Shown here: positions 16,721-24,695 of the stretch, piece after piece
How positions within the stretch are numbered: the stretch's first letter is position 1
Layout: each line of letters opens with the position of its first letter
Source of the DNA: Deltaproteobacteria bacterium
GTDB lineage: Bacteria > Desulfobacterota > Desulfuromonadia > Desulfuromonadales > BM103
NCBI GenBank assembly: GCA_024636215.1
Contig: JAGXHL010000081.1
Span: 1-64,000 of the forward strand
DNA: 64,000 nt
Direction: 5' to 3'
The notes under the pieces: model-generated
Databases searched by the model: none
Told to the model about the DNA's origin: nothing
Seen by the model: only the letters and a program-made list of their open reading frames with translations
Made by a program: the position numbers and the translations under genes

Positions 16721-17368
16721 ATGAACATCATTAAACGTTGGACCGCCGGTGTGTCATCAAGGGTTGACTGGATGGTTAGCCAAGTCGAAAACCAGGAAGC
16801 CTTAGTCAACAGCGCCTTGCGGGAAGCCCGTCAATCTGCTGCTCGAGCTAAAGTTCAACTTGGCCGTGTACAACAAGACGGCAATCAATTACGACAACGC
16901 CTTCAAAATGAGGAACAATCGGTGACGACCTGGCGAGACAGAGCTATCCAGACTAAGGAGAGTGATGAGAACAAGGCCCTGGAGTGCCTGCGTCGCAGCA
17001 AGCGCTCCGAGCAACTGGCTGGGCAGCTTAAGCAGAGGTTGACCGAGCACGTACAAGTTGAGCAACAACTCGCTAAGGACGTGCGCACCATGGAAGAACA
17101 ACTTCAGGCCTTGGCGGAGAAAAGAAACCTGATGCGTACGCGTCAATCAAGGGCTGAGGCTGTAAAAACAATTCAGGGGAATGCTGACAGGGTGTCAACG
17201 GACCTGGATGACATATTTGAGAGATGGGAAACTCGTGTAACCGAAAAAGAATTCGCCGGTGCATGCAGCATTCAGTTTGACACTCTTGAGCAAGATTTTG
17301 TGTCACAAGAAGAGGAAAACGCTCTTCGTGATGAGCTCAAGAGCCTGACTGGGGACCCTCAAGAATAA
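16721..17368 (+). CDS. pspA: PspA/IM30-family membrane stress protein
   Basis: A 215-residue, almost entirely helical coiled-coil protein. The N-terminus (M-N-I-I-K-R-W) forms the short amphipathic membrane-binding helix, and long heptad-rich helices cover about 20-190. Length and layout match PspA/Vipp1 proteins, ESCRT-III-like factors that coat damaged inner membrane and preserve proton-motive force. AAGGAGAT lies 4 nt before the ATG. It is the first gene behind a near-perfect sigma-54 promoter, with a membrane protein 25 nt downstream. PspB/PspC homologues are not visible here, so how the stress is sensed is open. Confidence 0.87.
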   Translation: MNIIKRWTAGVSSRVDWMVSQVENQEALVNSALREARQSAARAKVQLGRVQQDGNQLRQRLQNEEQSVTTWRDRAIQTKESDENKALECLRRSKRSEQLAGQLKQRLTEHVQVEQQLAKDVRTMEEQLQALAEKRNLMRTRQSRAEAVKTIQGNADRVSTDLDDIFERWETRVTEKEFAGACSIQFDTLEQDFVSQEEENALRDELKSLTGDPQE

Positions 17369-17393
17369 ATACCAGGCAATAGGGAGGTGACTT

Positions 17394-18761
17394 ATGGAAA
17401 ACCAACAAGCGCAGGGTTTCTTGACAAACCAGGTCAACACTAATGAGTCGGGCGGAAAACCTGACGAAGCAAATTATAACCAGCCTCAATATGCAAATCT
17501 TCTCCCGAAGCTACTAAGGATTATAGGTGCCGGAATTATTTTTTCATGCGCGTCAATCTTCCTGTTTCAACGATGGGGAGGCGGCAATGACATTCAGCGT
17601 TATCTGCTTCTGCTCGCATTCACAACCGCGTTAACTGCGGGAGGTTTCTTCTGTGGATTAAAGCTAAAGGAAAGCAAAGGCGCCAGAACCTTGCTTGGGT
17701 TAACCCTTGCTGTCACTCCAGTAAATTTCGCTGTCTTAGGCGGACTTGTCTATTCACAATTTGCTATTGGCGGTGTCAATGCGTCGATGCCGACCTTTGC
17801 AACGTGGATGGCACCATCACCCGGAGCAGCCATTGCAATTGCGGCGGCCGGATCTTTAGCATTAGCACCTCTTTGCTATATCTCATTTCTAACGATGGGC
17901 AGGAACCGGGCAAGGAGTCTCACAGTATGCTATTTTTTGAGCAACCTCACCCTGCTTGTCCCTACGCGACAACCAGACCCGGTTGGTATCTTGATGATAA
18001 TTTCTGTTATCGGGGTCCTGTTTTGCGAACGGCACTGCTTCAGGAACGAAACATCACTCAAAACTACTGAAGGACGCTTCGCTCGTGCCATGCCATGGGT
18101 CCCTGCCCTTCTCCTTATTGGTCGGACAGGTTACTTCTACTACCCAAGCGAGCTGTTTACAGGCTGTATCTTTGCGGCAACAGCACTTTTCGGTTTTACA
18201 ATTCTGCCCACAATTACCGAGCAAGTACATATCAAGAAAACGATGCAAGTAATCAGTTCCGGGTTTGCAATTGCCTCCTGGATTTGCTTTGCAAATGTCA
18301 TTTTCAAGGCTATGTCACTTAACAACCATTGGACGATTCCACTTTGCACTCTGCCGTCAGCCGCTCTCTTGTTGACCCTGTCTTTCTTTGCCGTCGGTGA
18401 TGGTGCAGGCTATCGAAGGAGTGGCGCTATCATAGCTCTCGCTGGTGTCTCTGCGAATCTGTGCTTCTTCCCTGGGCTGCTGGCTTCCTTCATCTGCCTC
18501 TTAACTGCAGTTTTGGTATTGGTCTACGGATACATCGTTGAGCAGAAAGCCATCTTCTTTTCAGGGATCGTTGGCGTTGCAGTCGGTCTTGGATATCACC
18601 TGAAGTATGCGCTGTCGTTTTATTCACTGACTAATTGGAGTAGTCTTGCCATTACTGGAATCGCAATCATAATTCTTGCTTCTGTCATTGAACGCAATCC
18701 GAACCAGATTATAGACAAAGCCCACGCCTTCCGTAAACGCATTCAAGGCTGGAACAATTAA
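17394..18761 (+). CDS. uncharacterised polytopic membrane protein linked to pspA
   Basis: A 455-residue protein I cannot assign. A ~40-residue polar N-terminus is followed by many hydrophobic segments (roughly twelve), several rich in Gly/Ala, and a short basic C-terminus (H-A-F-R-K-R-I-Q). No catalytic motif was recognised. GGGAGGTGA lies 3 nt before the ATG. It follows pspA by 25 nt and is closed by a strong terminator, so it is co-transcribed under sigma-54. Its position is where PspB/PspC-type membrane partners sit in other psp operons, but there is no sequence likeness. It may be a membrane partner or effector of PspA (inference). Confidence 0.7.
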   Translation: MENQQAQGFLTNQVNTNESGGKPDEANYNQPQYANLLPKLLRIIGAGIIFSCASIFLFQRWGGGNDIQRYLLLLAFTTALTAGGFFCGLKLKESKGARTLLGLTLAVTPVNFAVLGGLVYSQFAIGGVNASMPTFATWMAPSPGAAIAIAAAGSLALAPLCYISFLTMGRNRARSLTVCYFLSNLTLLVPTRQPDPVGILMIISVIGVLFCERHCFRNETSLKTTEGRFARAMPWVPALLLIGRTGYFYYPSELFTGCIFAATALFGFTILPTITEQVHIKKTMQVISSGFAIASWICFANVIFKAMSLNNHWTIPLCTLPSAALLLTLSFFAVGDGAGYRRSGAIIALAGVSANLCFFPGLLASFICLLTAVLVLVYGYIVEQKAIFFSGIVGVAVGLGYHLKYALSFYSLTNWSSLAITGIAIIILASVIERNPNQIIDKAHAFRKRIQGWNN

Positions 18762-18765
18762 ACTC

Positions 18766-18807
18766 ATAATGTCCGGGCCGAGATTCTCGACCCGGACATT
18801 ATTTTAT
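18766..18807 (+). terminator. terminator of the pspA operon
   Basis: ATAATGTCCGGG (18766-18777) pairs perfectly with CCCGGACATTAT (18791-18802), with an inner CGAG/CTCG stem. TTTTAT follows. It begins 4 nt after the stop codon of the membrane protein gene. Confidence 0.9.
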
Positions 18808-18863
18808 CAATACGAAGGACGCGACTATTGCGACTGCAGGGAGCACCTGAGCTGCTCCGACCC

Positions 18864-18900
18864 CTAAAACAGAGGGTCAGGCTGACAAGCCCGACCCTCT
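18864..18900 (-). terminator. terminator of the livKHMGF operon
   Basis: Read on the minus strand, AGAGGGTC (18900-18893) and GACCCTCT (18878-18871) form the stem, with an inner GGCT/AGCC extension. TGTTTTAG follows. It lies 29 nt after the livF stop codon and faces the psp operon terminator. Confidence 0.8.
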
Positions 18901-18928
18901 GCCCTGTTCTCAGATCACACTCCCAAGA

Positions 18929-19630
18929 TCAAACCCCCAGATAGCGGGCCTTGAGCTCTTCGTTATCAGCGATTTCAGCCGTGGCCCCGGACCAGACCAC
19001 AGCCCCCCTTTCCATCACGTAGTGGCGATCGGCGAGTTTCATCAGCGCATCAAGGTTCTTGTCGATCACCAGTATCGACTGCCCACGTGCTTTGAGCACA
19101 CCGAGTCCGTACCAGATCTCCTTGCGTACCAGCGGCGCCAACCCCTCGGTGGCCTCGTCAAGAATCAACAGCTTGGGTGTCGTCATCAGGGCGCGCACCA
19201 CCGCAAGCATCTGCTGTTCTCCACCTGAGAGCTGGTTCCCATAGTTTTTCAGGCGCTCTGCCAGGCGTGGGAAAATCTCCAGCACCTCGTCGAGAGAATA
19301 AGGGTCTTCTCTGCCACCGTGATTGGCAGCACCGACCATGATGTTCTCAAGAACCGTCAGATTGGGAAAAATCTGCCGTCCCTCGGGGACCAGTCCGAGC
19401 CCCTTGCGGGCCACCTGATAGCTCGGCAGATGCTGGATCTCAACATCATTAAAGGTGATACGCCCCCGCGACACCTGTGTGAGACCCATAATCGACTTGA
19501 TCGTCGTGCTTTTGCCCATGCCATTGCGGCCGAGCAGGGTCACCACCTCGCCGGCGTGCACCTCAAGGCTGACACCAAACAGCGCCTGGCTGCTGCCGTA
19601 GAAGGTTTCTATCTGCTCGACCTTCAGCAT
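18929..19630 (-). CDS. livF: branched-chain amino acid ABC transporter, ATPase LivF
   Basis: A 233-residue ABC ATPase. It has Walker A G-R-N-G-M-G-K-S-T, signature L-S-G-G-E-Q-Q, Walker B L-L-I-L-D-E-A and the LivF-typical L-G-L-V-P-E-G-R. It powers uptake of branched-chain or other hydrophobic amino acids or amides with LivG, LivH, LivM and the binding protein. It is the last gene of the operon; its start overlaps the end of livG by 7 nt. Confidence 0.93.
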   Translation of the reverse strand: MLKVEQIETFYGSSQALFGVSLEVHAGEVVTLLGRNGMGKSTTIKSIMGLTQVSRGRITFNDVEIQHLPSYQVARKGLGLVPEGRQIFPNLTVLENIMVGAANHGGREDPYSLDEVLEIFPRLAERLKNYGNQLSGGEQQMLAVVRALMTTPKLLILDEATEGLAPLVRKEIWYGLGVLKARGQSILVIDKNLDALMKLADRHYVMERGAVVWSGATAEIADNEELKARYLGV

Positions 19631-20382
19631 GTCTCGCCCTCCTCACCGAGGTAGGCTTCGCGTACCGCCGGATTGCTACGAATCTCCTCGACGCTGCCGG
19701 TCGCAACCACCTCACCGTAGACCAGCACCGTAATGCGATCGGCGAGGGCAAAAATCGCCTCCATGTCGTGTTCAACCAACAGGATGGTCATCTCTTTCTT
19801 CAGTTTACGAATCAATTTGGAGAGTTCGATCGTTCCACCCGGTCCCATCCCCGCCATCGGTTCGTCAAGCAGCAGCAGTCGCGGCTTGCAGGCCAGCGCC
19901 ATGCCGACCTCGAGCTGCTTCTTTTCACCGTGGGAGAGATGGCCGGCGATAATCTCGGCACGCTCACTGAGGCCCACCGTTTCCAGTGCCGGGCCAAGCT
20001 CGGTCAACAGTTTCGGGTCTGTCAGTCCCCGGCCCCAGAAGCGAAAGCTGTGGCCATGATGGGCCTGAATCGCAAGCAGCATGTTCTCCTCGACAGTGAG
20101 GTTGGCGAAGACCGAGGTGATCTGGTAGGAGCGCGCCAGACCGAGAGGGGCCCGCCGATAGAGGGGAAGATGGGTAATCTCCTGCCCAGCCAGAAAAATC
20201 CGGCCGCTGTCGGGAGTCAGGTCGCCGGCAATCTGATTGAGCAGAGTGGTCTTGCCGGCACCGTTAGGACCGATCAGGGCATGAATCTCCCCAGCGTGGA
20301 CTGTGAGGGAGAGGTCTAGACAGGCGTTGACAGCGCCGAAACTTTTGCACAGGCTTTCGATGCGTAACAGCGACTCAGCCAT
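19624..20382 (-). CDS. livG: branched-chain amino acid ABC transporter, ATPase LivG
   Basis: A 252-residue ABC ATPase. It has Walker A G-P-N-G-A-G-K-T-T, signature L-S-H-G-E-K-K (the LivG form) and Walker B L-L-L-L-D-E-P-M-A-G. The ATG at 20380-20382 is chosen so that the protein begins M-A-E-S-L-L-R-I-E-S like its relatives; a longer reading up to 20430 lies inside livM. It overlaps livM by 8 nt and livF by 7 nt, so translation is coupled. Confidence 0.93.
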   Translation of the reverse strand: MAESLLRIESLCKSFGAVNACLDLSLTVHAGEIHALIGPNGAGKTTLLNQIAGDLTPDSGRIFLAGQEITHLPLYRRAPLGLARSYQITSVFANLTVEENMLLAIQAHHGHSFRFWGRGLTDPKLLTELGPALETVGLSERAEIIAGHLSHGEKKQLEVGMALACKPRLLLLDEPMAGMGPGGTIELSKLIRKLKKEMTILLVEHDMEAIFALADRITVLVYGEVVATGSVEEIRSNPAVREAYLGEEGETC

Positions 20383-21400
20383 GGCGCTTGCCCTGGCCAG
20401 CCAGGATGCCAAAAAGGCCGTGGCGGGCAAACAGCACCACCAGGATCATTACCGGACCGAAGTAGACCATCCAGTGCTCGGTGTAAATCGAGAGGACTTC
20501 TTCAAGCAGCAGAAAGGCCGCAGCACCGAGCACTGGCCCATAGAGCGTACCACTGCCCCCCAGCAGCACCATGACCAGGATGATCGCGGAGCGGGTCCAG
20601 TGCATCAGCCCGGGGCTGACGTATTCGACCTGATTGGCGATCAGGGCGCCGGCAAGACCGGCAGCCGCCCCGGCGATCACGAAACAGAGCAATTTGTAGC
20701 GGTAGGTTGGAAAACCGAGTGACTGCATGCGCTGTTCACTCTCGCGGCAGCCACGGATGACCATGCCGAAGCGTGAGTCTACCAGACGGCCAGCCAAAAG
20801 CAGAAAAACACCCAGCAGAGCCAGACAGACATAATAGAACTGCACATCGTCAGCCAAATCCAACCCCGGCAGGGTGTTGCGCGAGAAGAGAGTCAGACCA
20901 TCGTCGCCGCCGTAGCTTTCCAGGGAGACGAAAAAATAAAAGAGCATCTGTGCAAAAGCCAGCGTGATCATAATGAAGTGCATGCCGCTGGTACGCAGAC
21001 TCAGCGCCCCTATGATTGCGGCCAAAAGAGCAGCGGCCAGAATCGCAGTCGGCCAGGCGACCAGAGCGCTATCGCTCCCCGGAACGGTCAGCGGCCAGGA
21101 GAGCAGCGCAGTCTCTTCAAAATCGTGATGGGCAAGGATCCCAACCACGTAGGCGCCGATACCAAAAAACGCCGCGTGTCCGAGGCTGACCAGTCCTCCA
21201 TAGCCGAGAATCAGATCGAGACTCGCAGCGGCAAGAGCGTAGATCAGGATGCGGGAAAAGAGTGAGACCAGATAAGTTTCACCGGCCAGCGTCGCCAACA
21301 TGGGCAGCAGGACCAGCAACAGGGCAGAGCTGATAATACAGATCGTTTTTCGATCGAATCGTGACAGCATGCGCATCTGCCTGGCGGCCAACTCAGACAT
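20375..21400 (-). CDS. livM: branched-chain amino acid ABC transporter, permease LivM
   Basis: A 341-residue inner-membrane permease. Its family motifs are L-I-L-G-Y-G-G-L-V-S-L-G-H-A-A-F-F-G-I-G-A-Y and G-C-R-E-S-E-Q-R-M-Q-S-L-G. It forms the channel with LivH. Start and stop overlap livH (8 nt) and livG (8 nt). Confidence 0.93.
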   Translation of the reverse strand: MSELAARQMRMLSRFDRKTICIISSALLLVLLPMLATLAGETYLVSLFSRILIYALAAASLDLILGYGGLVSLGHAAFFGIGAYVVGILAHHDFEETALLSWPLTVPGSDSALVAWPTAILAAALLAAIIGALSLRTSGMHFIMITLAFAQMLFYFFVSLESYGGDDGLTLFSRNTLPGLDLADDVQFYYVCLALLGVFLLLAGRLVDSRFGMVIRGCRESEQRMQSLGFPTYRYKLLCFVIAGAAAGLAGALIANQVEYVSPGLMHWTRSAIILVMVLLGGSGTLYGPVLGAAAFLLLEEVLSIYTEHWMVYFGPVMILVVLFARHGLFGILAGQGKRHG

Positions 21401-22307
21401 GGGCCGGCAGCAGCCCCTTGGGCCGCCAGATCAGGATAATAGCCATCAGAATGTAGATCGACATTGAGGCCACCGAGGCGGCAACCCCGTCGGCATGGGC
21501 CGACGACAGAAACATACGGAACAGAGCTGGCAGAAACGCACGTCCGAGGGTGTCAACCATGCCGACCAGGAGCGCAGCGATAAAGGCGCCGCGCACCGAG
21601 CCGATGCCACCGATCACGATCACTACGAAGGTCAGAATCAAAATGCTCTCCCCCATTCCCGCCTCAACCGCCAGGATCGGGCCAGCCATCACTCCAGCCA
21701 GACCGGCAAGCAGGGTACCAAGGCCGAACACCAGCGTATACAACAGCCGGATATTAATCCCCAGCGCCCCGGCCATCTCGCGATTACTCGCCCCGGCTCT
21801 GATCTGCATGCCGATTCTGGTGCGGGTAAACATCAGGTAAAGAAAAAGCGCCACCAGCAGGCCAACGCCGATCACCGCAATACGGTAGCTCGGATAGGGG
21901 ATGCCGGGGATCAGTTCGACGCTGCCGGACAGCCAAAACGGCACGTCCATGAACAACGGCTGGCGTCCCCAGATAATGCGGGTTAACTCGTTGAAAAACA
22001 GAATCAGGCCGAAGGTGGCCAGAACCTGGTCGACGTGCTCCTTTTTGTAGAGTCGTCGCAGCACGATCATTTCGACCAGCATGCCGACCACCGCCGTTGC
22101 AGACAACGCCACAGCCAGGCCAAGCAGAAAAGACCCGCTATGTGCCATCACCGTCGCCGCAACATAGGCTCCCAGCATGTAGAAGGAACCGTGCGCAAGG
22201 TTGATCACCTGCATGATGCCAAAAACCAGGGTCAGCCCGGCCGACATCAGAAACAGGGTCACACCGAGCTGGAGTCCGTTGAGGAGTTGTTCGATAACCA
22301 GTAGCAT
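21393..22307 (-). CDS. livH: branched-chain amino acid ABC transporter, permease LivH
   Basis: A 304-residue permease. It has the LivH signatures V-I-N-L-A-H-G-S-F-Y-M-L-G-A-Y and A-G-A-S-N-R-E-M-A-G-A-L-G-I-N. The ATG at 22305-22307 has only a weak ribosome site. About 300 bp containing the heptamer array separate it from the binding-protein gene upstream, which may lower expression of the membrane and ATPase genes relative to the binding protein. Confidence 0.93.
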   Translation of the reverse strand: MLLVIEQLLNGLQLGVTLFLMSAGLTLVFGIMQVINLAHGSFYMLGAYVAATVMAHSGSFLLGLAVALSATAVVGMLVEMIVLRRLYKKEHVDQVLATFGLILFFNELTRIIWGRQPLFMDVPFWLSGSVELIPGIPYPSYRIAVIGVGLLVALFLYLMFTRTRIGMQIRAGASNREMAGALGINIRLLYTLVFGLGTLLAGLAGVMAGPILAVEAGMGESILILTFVVIVIGGIGSVRGAFIAALLVGMVDTLGRAFLPALFRMFLSSAHADGVAASVASMSIYILMAIILIWRPKGLLPAHV

Positions 22308-22440
22308 AAGAACACGAGCCGCATCCCGTTACGAGGTGGATCAAAGCAGGCACGTTTCTCCGGCAAAGAGAACACCCCCTGCACAGAGAAAGGTGCCTGT
22401 CACTGCAATATCTGTTGTCTCTACCTGCAACTGCCAACCG

Positions 22441-22602
<162 letters not shown>

Positions 22603-22608
<6 letters not shown>

Positions 22609-23772
22609 CATGCCGCATTCGTCCACGTAGGCATTGCCGTGGTTGGTGAAAACCGCTTTGAGTGTCTTGTTGGTGAAACCACCCTTACCATCTTCGACAA
22701 CTTCGCGGATGTAAAGGTTCTGTAGCGGGTGCTGGTTGGAAGTGAAAGCGAACTCGCCGCGCACCGAATCAAAATCAGCCTTGCGCACTGCGGCACGCAG
22801 CTGATCGAACTTGTTCACATCACCACCGACGCTTTTGAGGGCGCTGCCGATCAAACGCGCCGCCTCATAGCCCTGGCTGGCGTAGAGAGTCGGGGTCCGA
22901 TCATAGGCCGCGCGGAAAGCCTCAACAAACTGTTTATTGGCCGGATTGTCGAGGTCGTGGGTCCACTGAGAGCCGTTTTTCACACCCTGGGCGGCTGCAC
23001 CAACCGCGCCGAGCAAACGTTCGTCAAAGGAGAAAGCGGGACCGAAGACAGGAATCGTCTTGTTCAGACCCGCCTGAGCATATTGTTTGACAAAGTTGAT
23101 CCCCATGCCGCCGGGAAGGAAAAAGAAGACCGCATCCGGTTTGGCAGCACGCAGGGCGGCAATTTCTGCTGCATAGTCCGATTGACCAAGCTTGGTGTAG
23201 ACTTCACCAGCGATTTCTCCTGTATAGTAACGCTTGAAGCCCGCGAGGTGATCCTTGCCCGCTGGATAGTTGGGCGCCAGCAAATAAACATTTTTGAAGC
23301 CGGAATCGCTGACGTACTTGCCGACAACCTCATCGAGGTTGTCGTTCTGATAAGCAACATTGAAGTAGTTTTCGTTACAGCCTTTGCCCGCGAGTTCCGA
23401 AGGCCCGGCATTAGGGCTGATGTAAAGAACCTCGCCACGCACCAGCTTCGGCACCACAGCCAGAGCGACATTGGAAAAGATGATACCGGTCATAATCTTG
23501 ACCTTATCGCGCTTTACGAAACGATCGGCAATCTGCTTGGCCTTGCCCGGATCACGGCCGTCATCCTCAACCAGCAACTCAACCGGTACCCCACCGAGCT
23601 TCCCCTCTTCCTGGGCGATAGCCAACCTGAAACCGTCGCGGACCTCTTCACCGAGGTAGCCGGCTTTGGTCGAAAGCGTGGTTACCATGCCGATCTTGAC
23701 AGGATCAGCGGCCAGCACCACATTCGGTAAAAACATTCCAAAGATCACCAACAGAACCAGAATTTTTTTCAT
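22603..23772 (-). CDS. livK: ABC transporter periplasmic amino acid/amide-binding protein (LivK-type)
   Basis: A 389-residue periplasmic binding protein with a clear signal peptide (M-K-K-I-L-V-L-L-V-I-F-G-M-F-L, cleavage after V-L-A-A) and a type 1 periplasmic-binding fold (V-K-I-G-M-V-T-T-L-S, later S-Q-G-Y-E-A-A-R). AGGAGG lies 5 nt before the ATG. As the first gene of livKHMGF it supplies substrate to the LivHMGF transporter. The specificity (branched-chain amino acids, amides or other) is not fixed by the sequence. Confidence 0.9.
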
Positions 23773-24098
23773 GCTTTCCTCCTTATATAAATCGAGCCTT
23801 ACTCATATTTTTCTGCAATCCTCTTCAAGCCTGACTGAACGGCGCATATCTTCTCACAAAACGCTTCCTCAACACCAGCCAACAGTACTTATTTCTTTAT
23901 ACCGGATACGACTCAGCAACGGAGACTGATCACTGCTGTGCTGATTTTTACGTACCCTGCTTTGATATTTGACTTAAATTGCATCAAACATCGTCAAAGT
24001 CTGGTATATTTATGCCCGCCAGTTCTGGTATATTCAACTTTATTCGATCTATTATCGTCAATAAAGATTCAACCTCTTTACTCTTTTGGAGTGGCTCT
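23773..24098. promoter_or_regulatory. divergent intergenic region between livK and the Sco gene, with a direct repeat
   Basis: The 326-bp region carries the promoters of two divergent units. The only structure seen is an exact 10-bp direct repeat CTGGTATATT at 24001-24010 and 24025-24034 (24-nt period), 65-100 nt before the Sco start. It could be a pair of regulator sites. No -35/-10 pair is convincing and no gene is present. Confidence 0.4.
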
Positions 24099-24695
24099 AT
24101 GTTAAACAAAAAGAAATGCTACAGCTCGTTAATAGTTCTGCTATTGACTGTGACAATGGCAACTTCTGTGCTCGCCGCACCAGAAGTTCAGCGCTCGGTA
24201 GAGGACTATAAAACTCCGGATGTAACTTTGATTGATCAAAATGGGGACAAGGTCTCATTCGCCGCCATGGTCAACCAGGACCGTCCAATTCTGGTCGACT
24301 TCATATACGCAACCTGCACAACAATCTGCCCTATCTTGTCCGCCGGTTACGCACAACTCCAACGAAAACTGGGGGACAATAGCGATGACGTTCAACTCAT
24401 TTCCATCTCTATCGACCCGGAATACGATCAACCGCATGTTATGAAGGAGTACCTTGAACGCTACCAGGGTAAGGAGGGCTGGAGCTACCTGACCGGTACC
24501 CGCGAGGACATAAACACTGTCATGTATAGTTTTGATGCCTATGTATCGAACAAAATGTCGCATTACCCCTTGAAGCTCATCAAAGTCCCCGGCAAGGATC
24601 AATGGGTTCGCCTCTATGGGCTGGTAGGCACAAAAAAACTTATTGATGAAATAGAGCAGCTTTACGGCCCTCTTCAGCTTAAGGACAAGAAATGA
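24099..24695 (+). CDS. Sco1/SenC-family copper chaperone / thiol-disulfide protein
   Basis: A 198-residue exported protein. The signal peptide is near residues 8-28, followed by a thioredoxin-fold domain with the copper-binding CxxxC at C73/C77 (A-T-C-T-T-I-C-P) and the conserved H155 (S-H-Y-P). Known role: copper delivery to the CuA site of cytochrome oxidases, or periplasmic redox work. The ATG at 24099 is chosen because GGAGTG lies upstream and the signal peptide then starts correctly; the reading frame extends further 5'. It overlaps the cytochrome fusion gene (ATGA), so the pair is translationally coupled. No oxidase genes are nearby. Confidence 0.88.
   Translation: MLNKKKCYSSLIVLLLTVTMATSVLAAPEVQRSVEDYKTPDVTLIDQNGDKVSFAAMVNQDRPILVDFIYATCTTICPILSAGYAQLQRKLGDNSDDVQLISISIDPEYDQPHVMKEYLERYQGKEGWSYLTGTREDINTVMYSFDAYVSNKMSHYPLKLIKVPGKDQWVRLYGLVGTKKLIDEIEQLYGPLQLKDKK

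Noticed and set aside
22729..23730. 333-codon open frame on the plus strand
   Set aside because: It is antisense to livK, which has a signal peptide, binding-protein motifs and a strong ribosome site.
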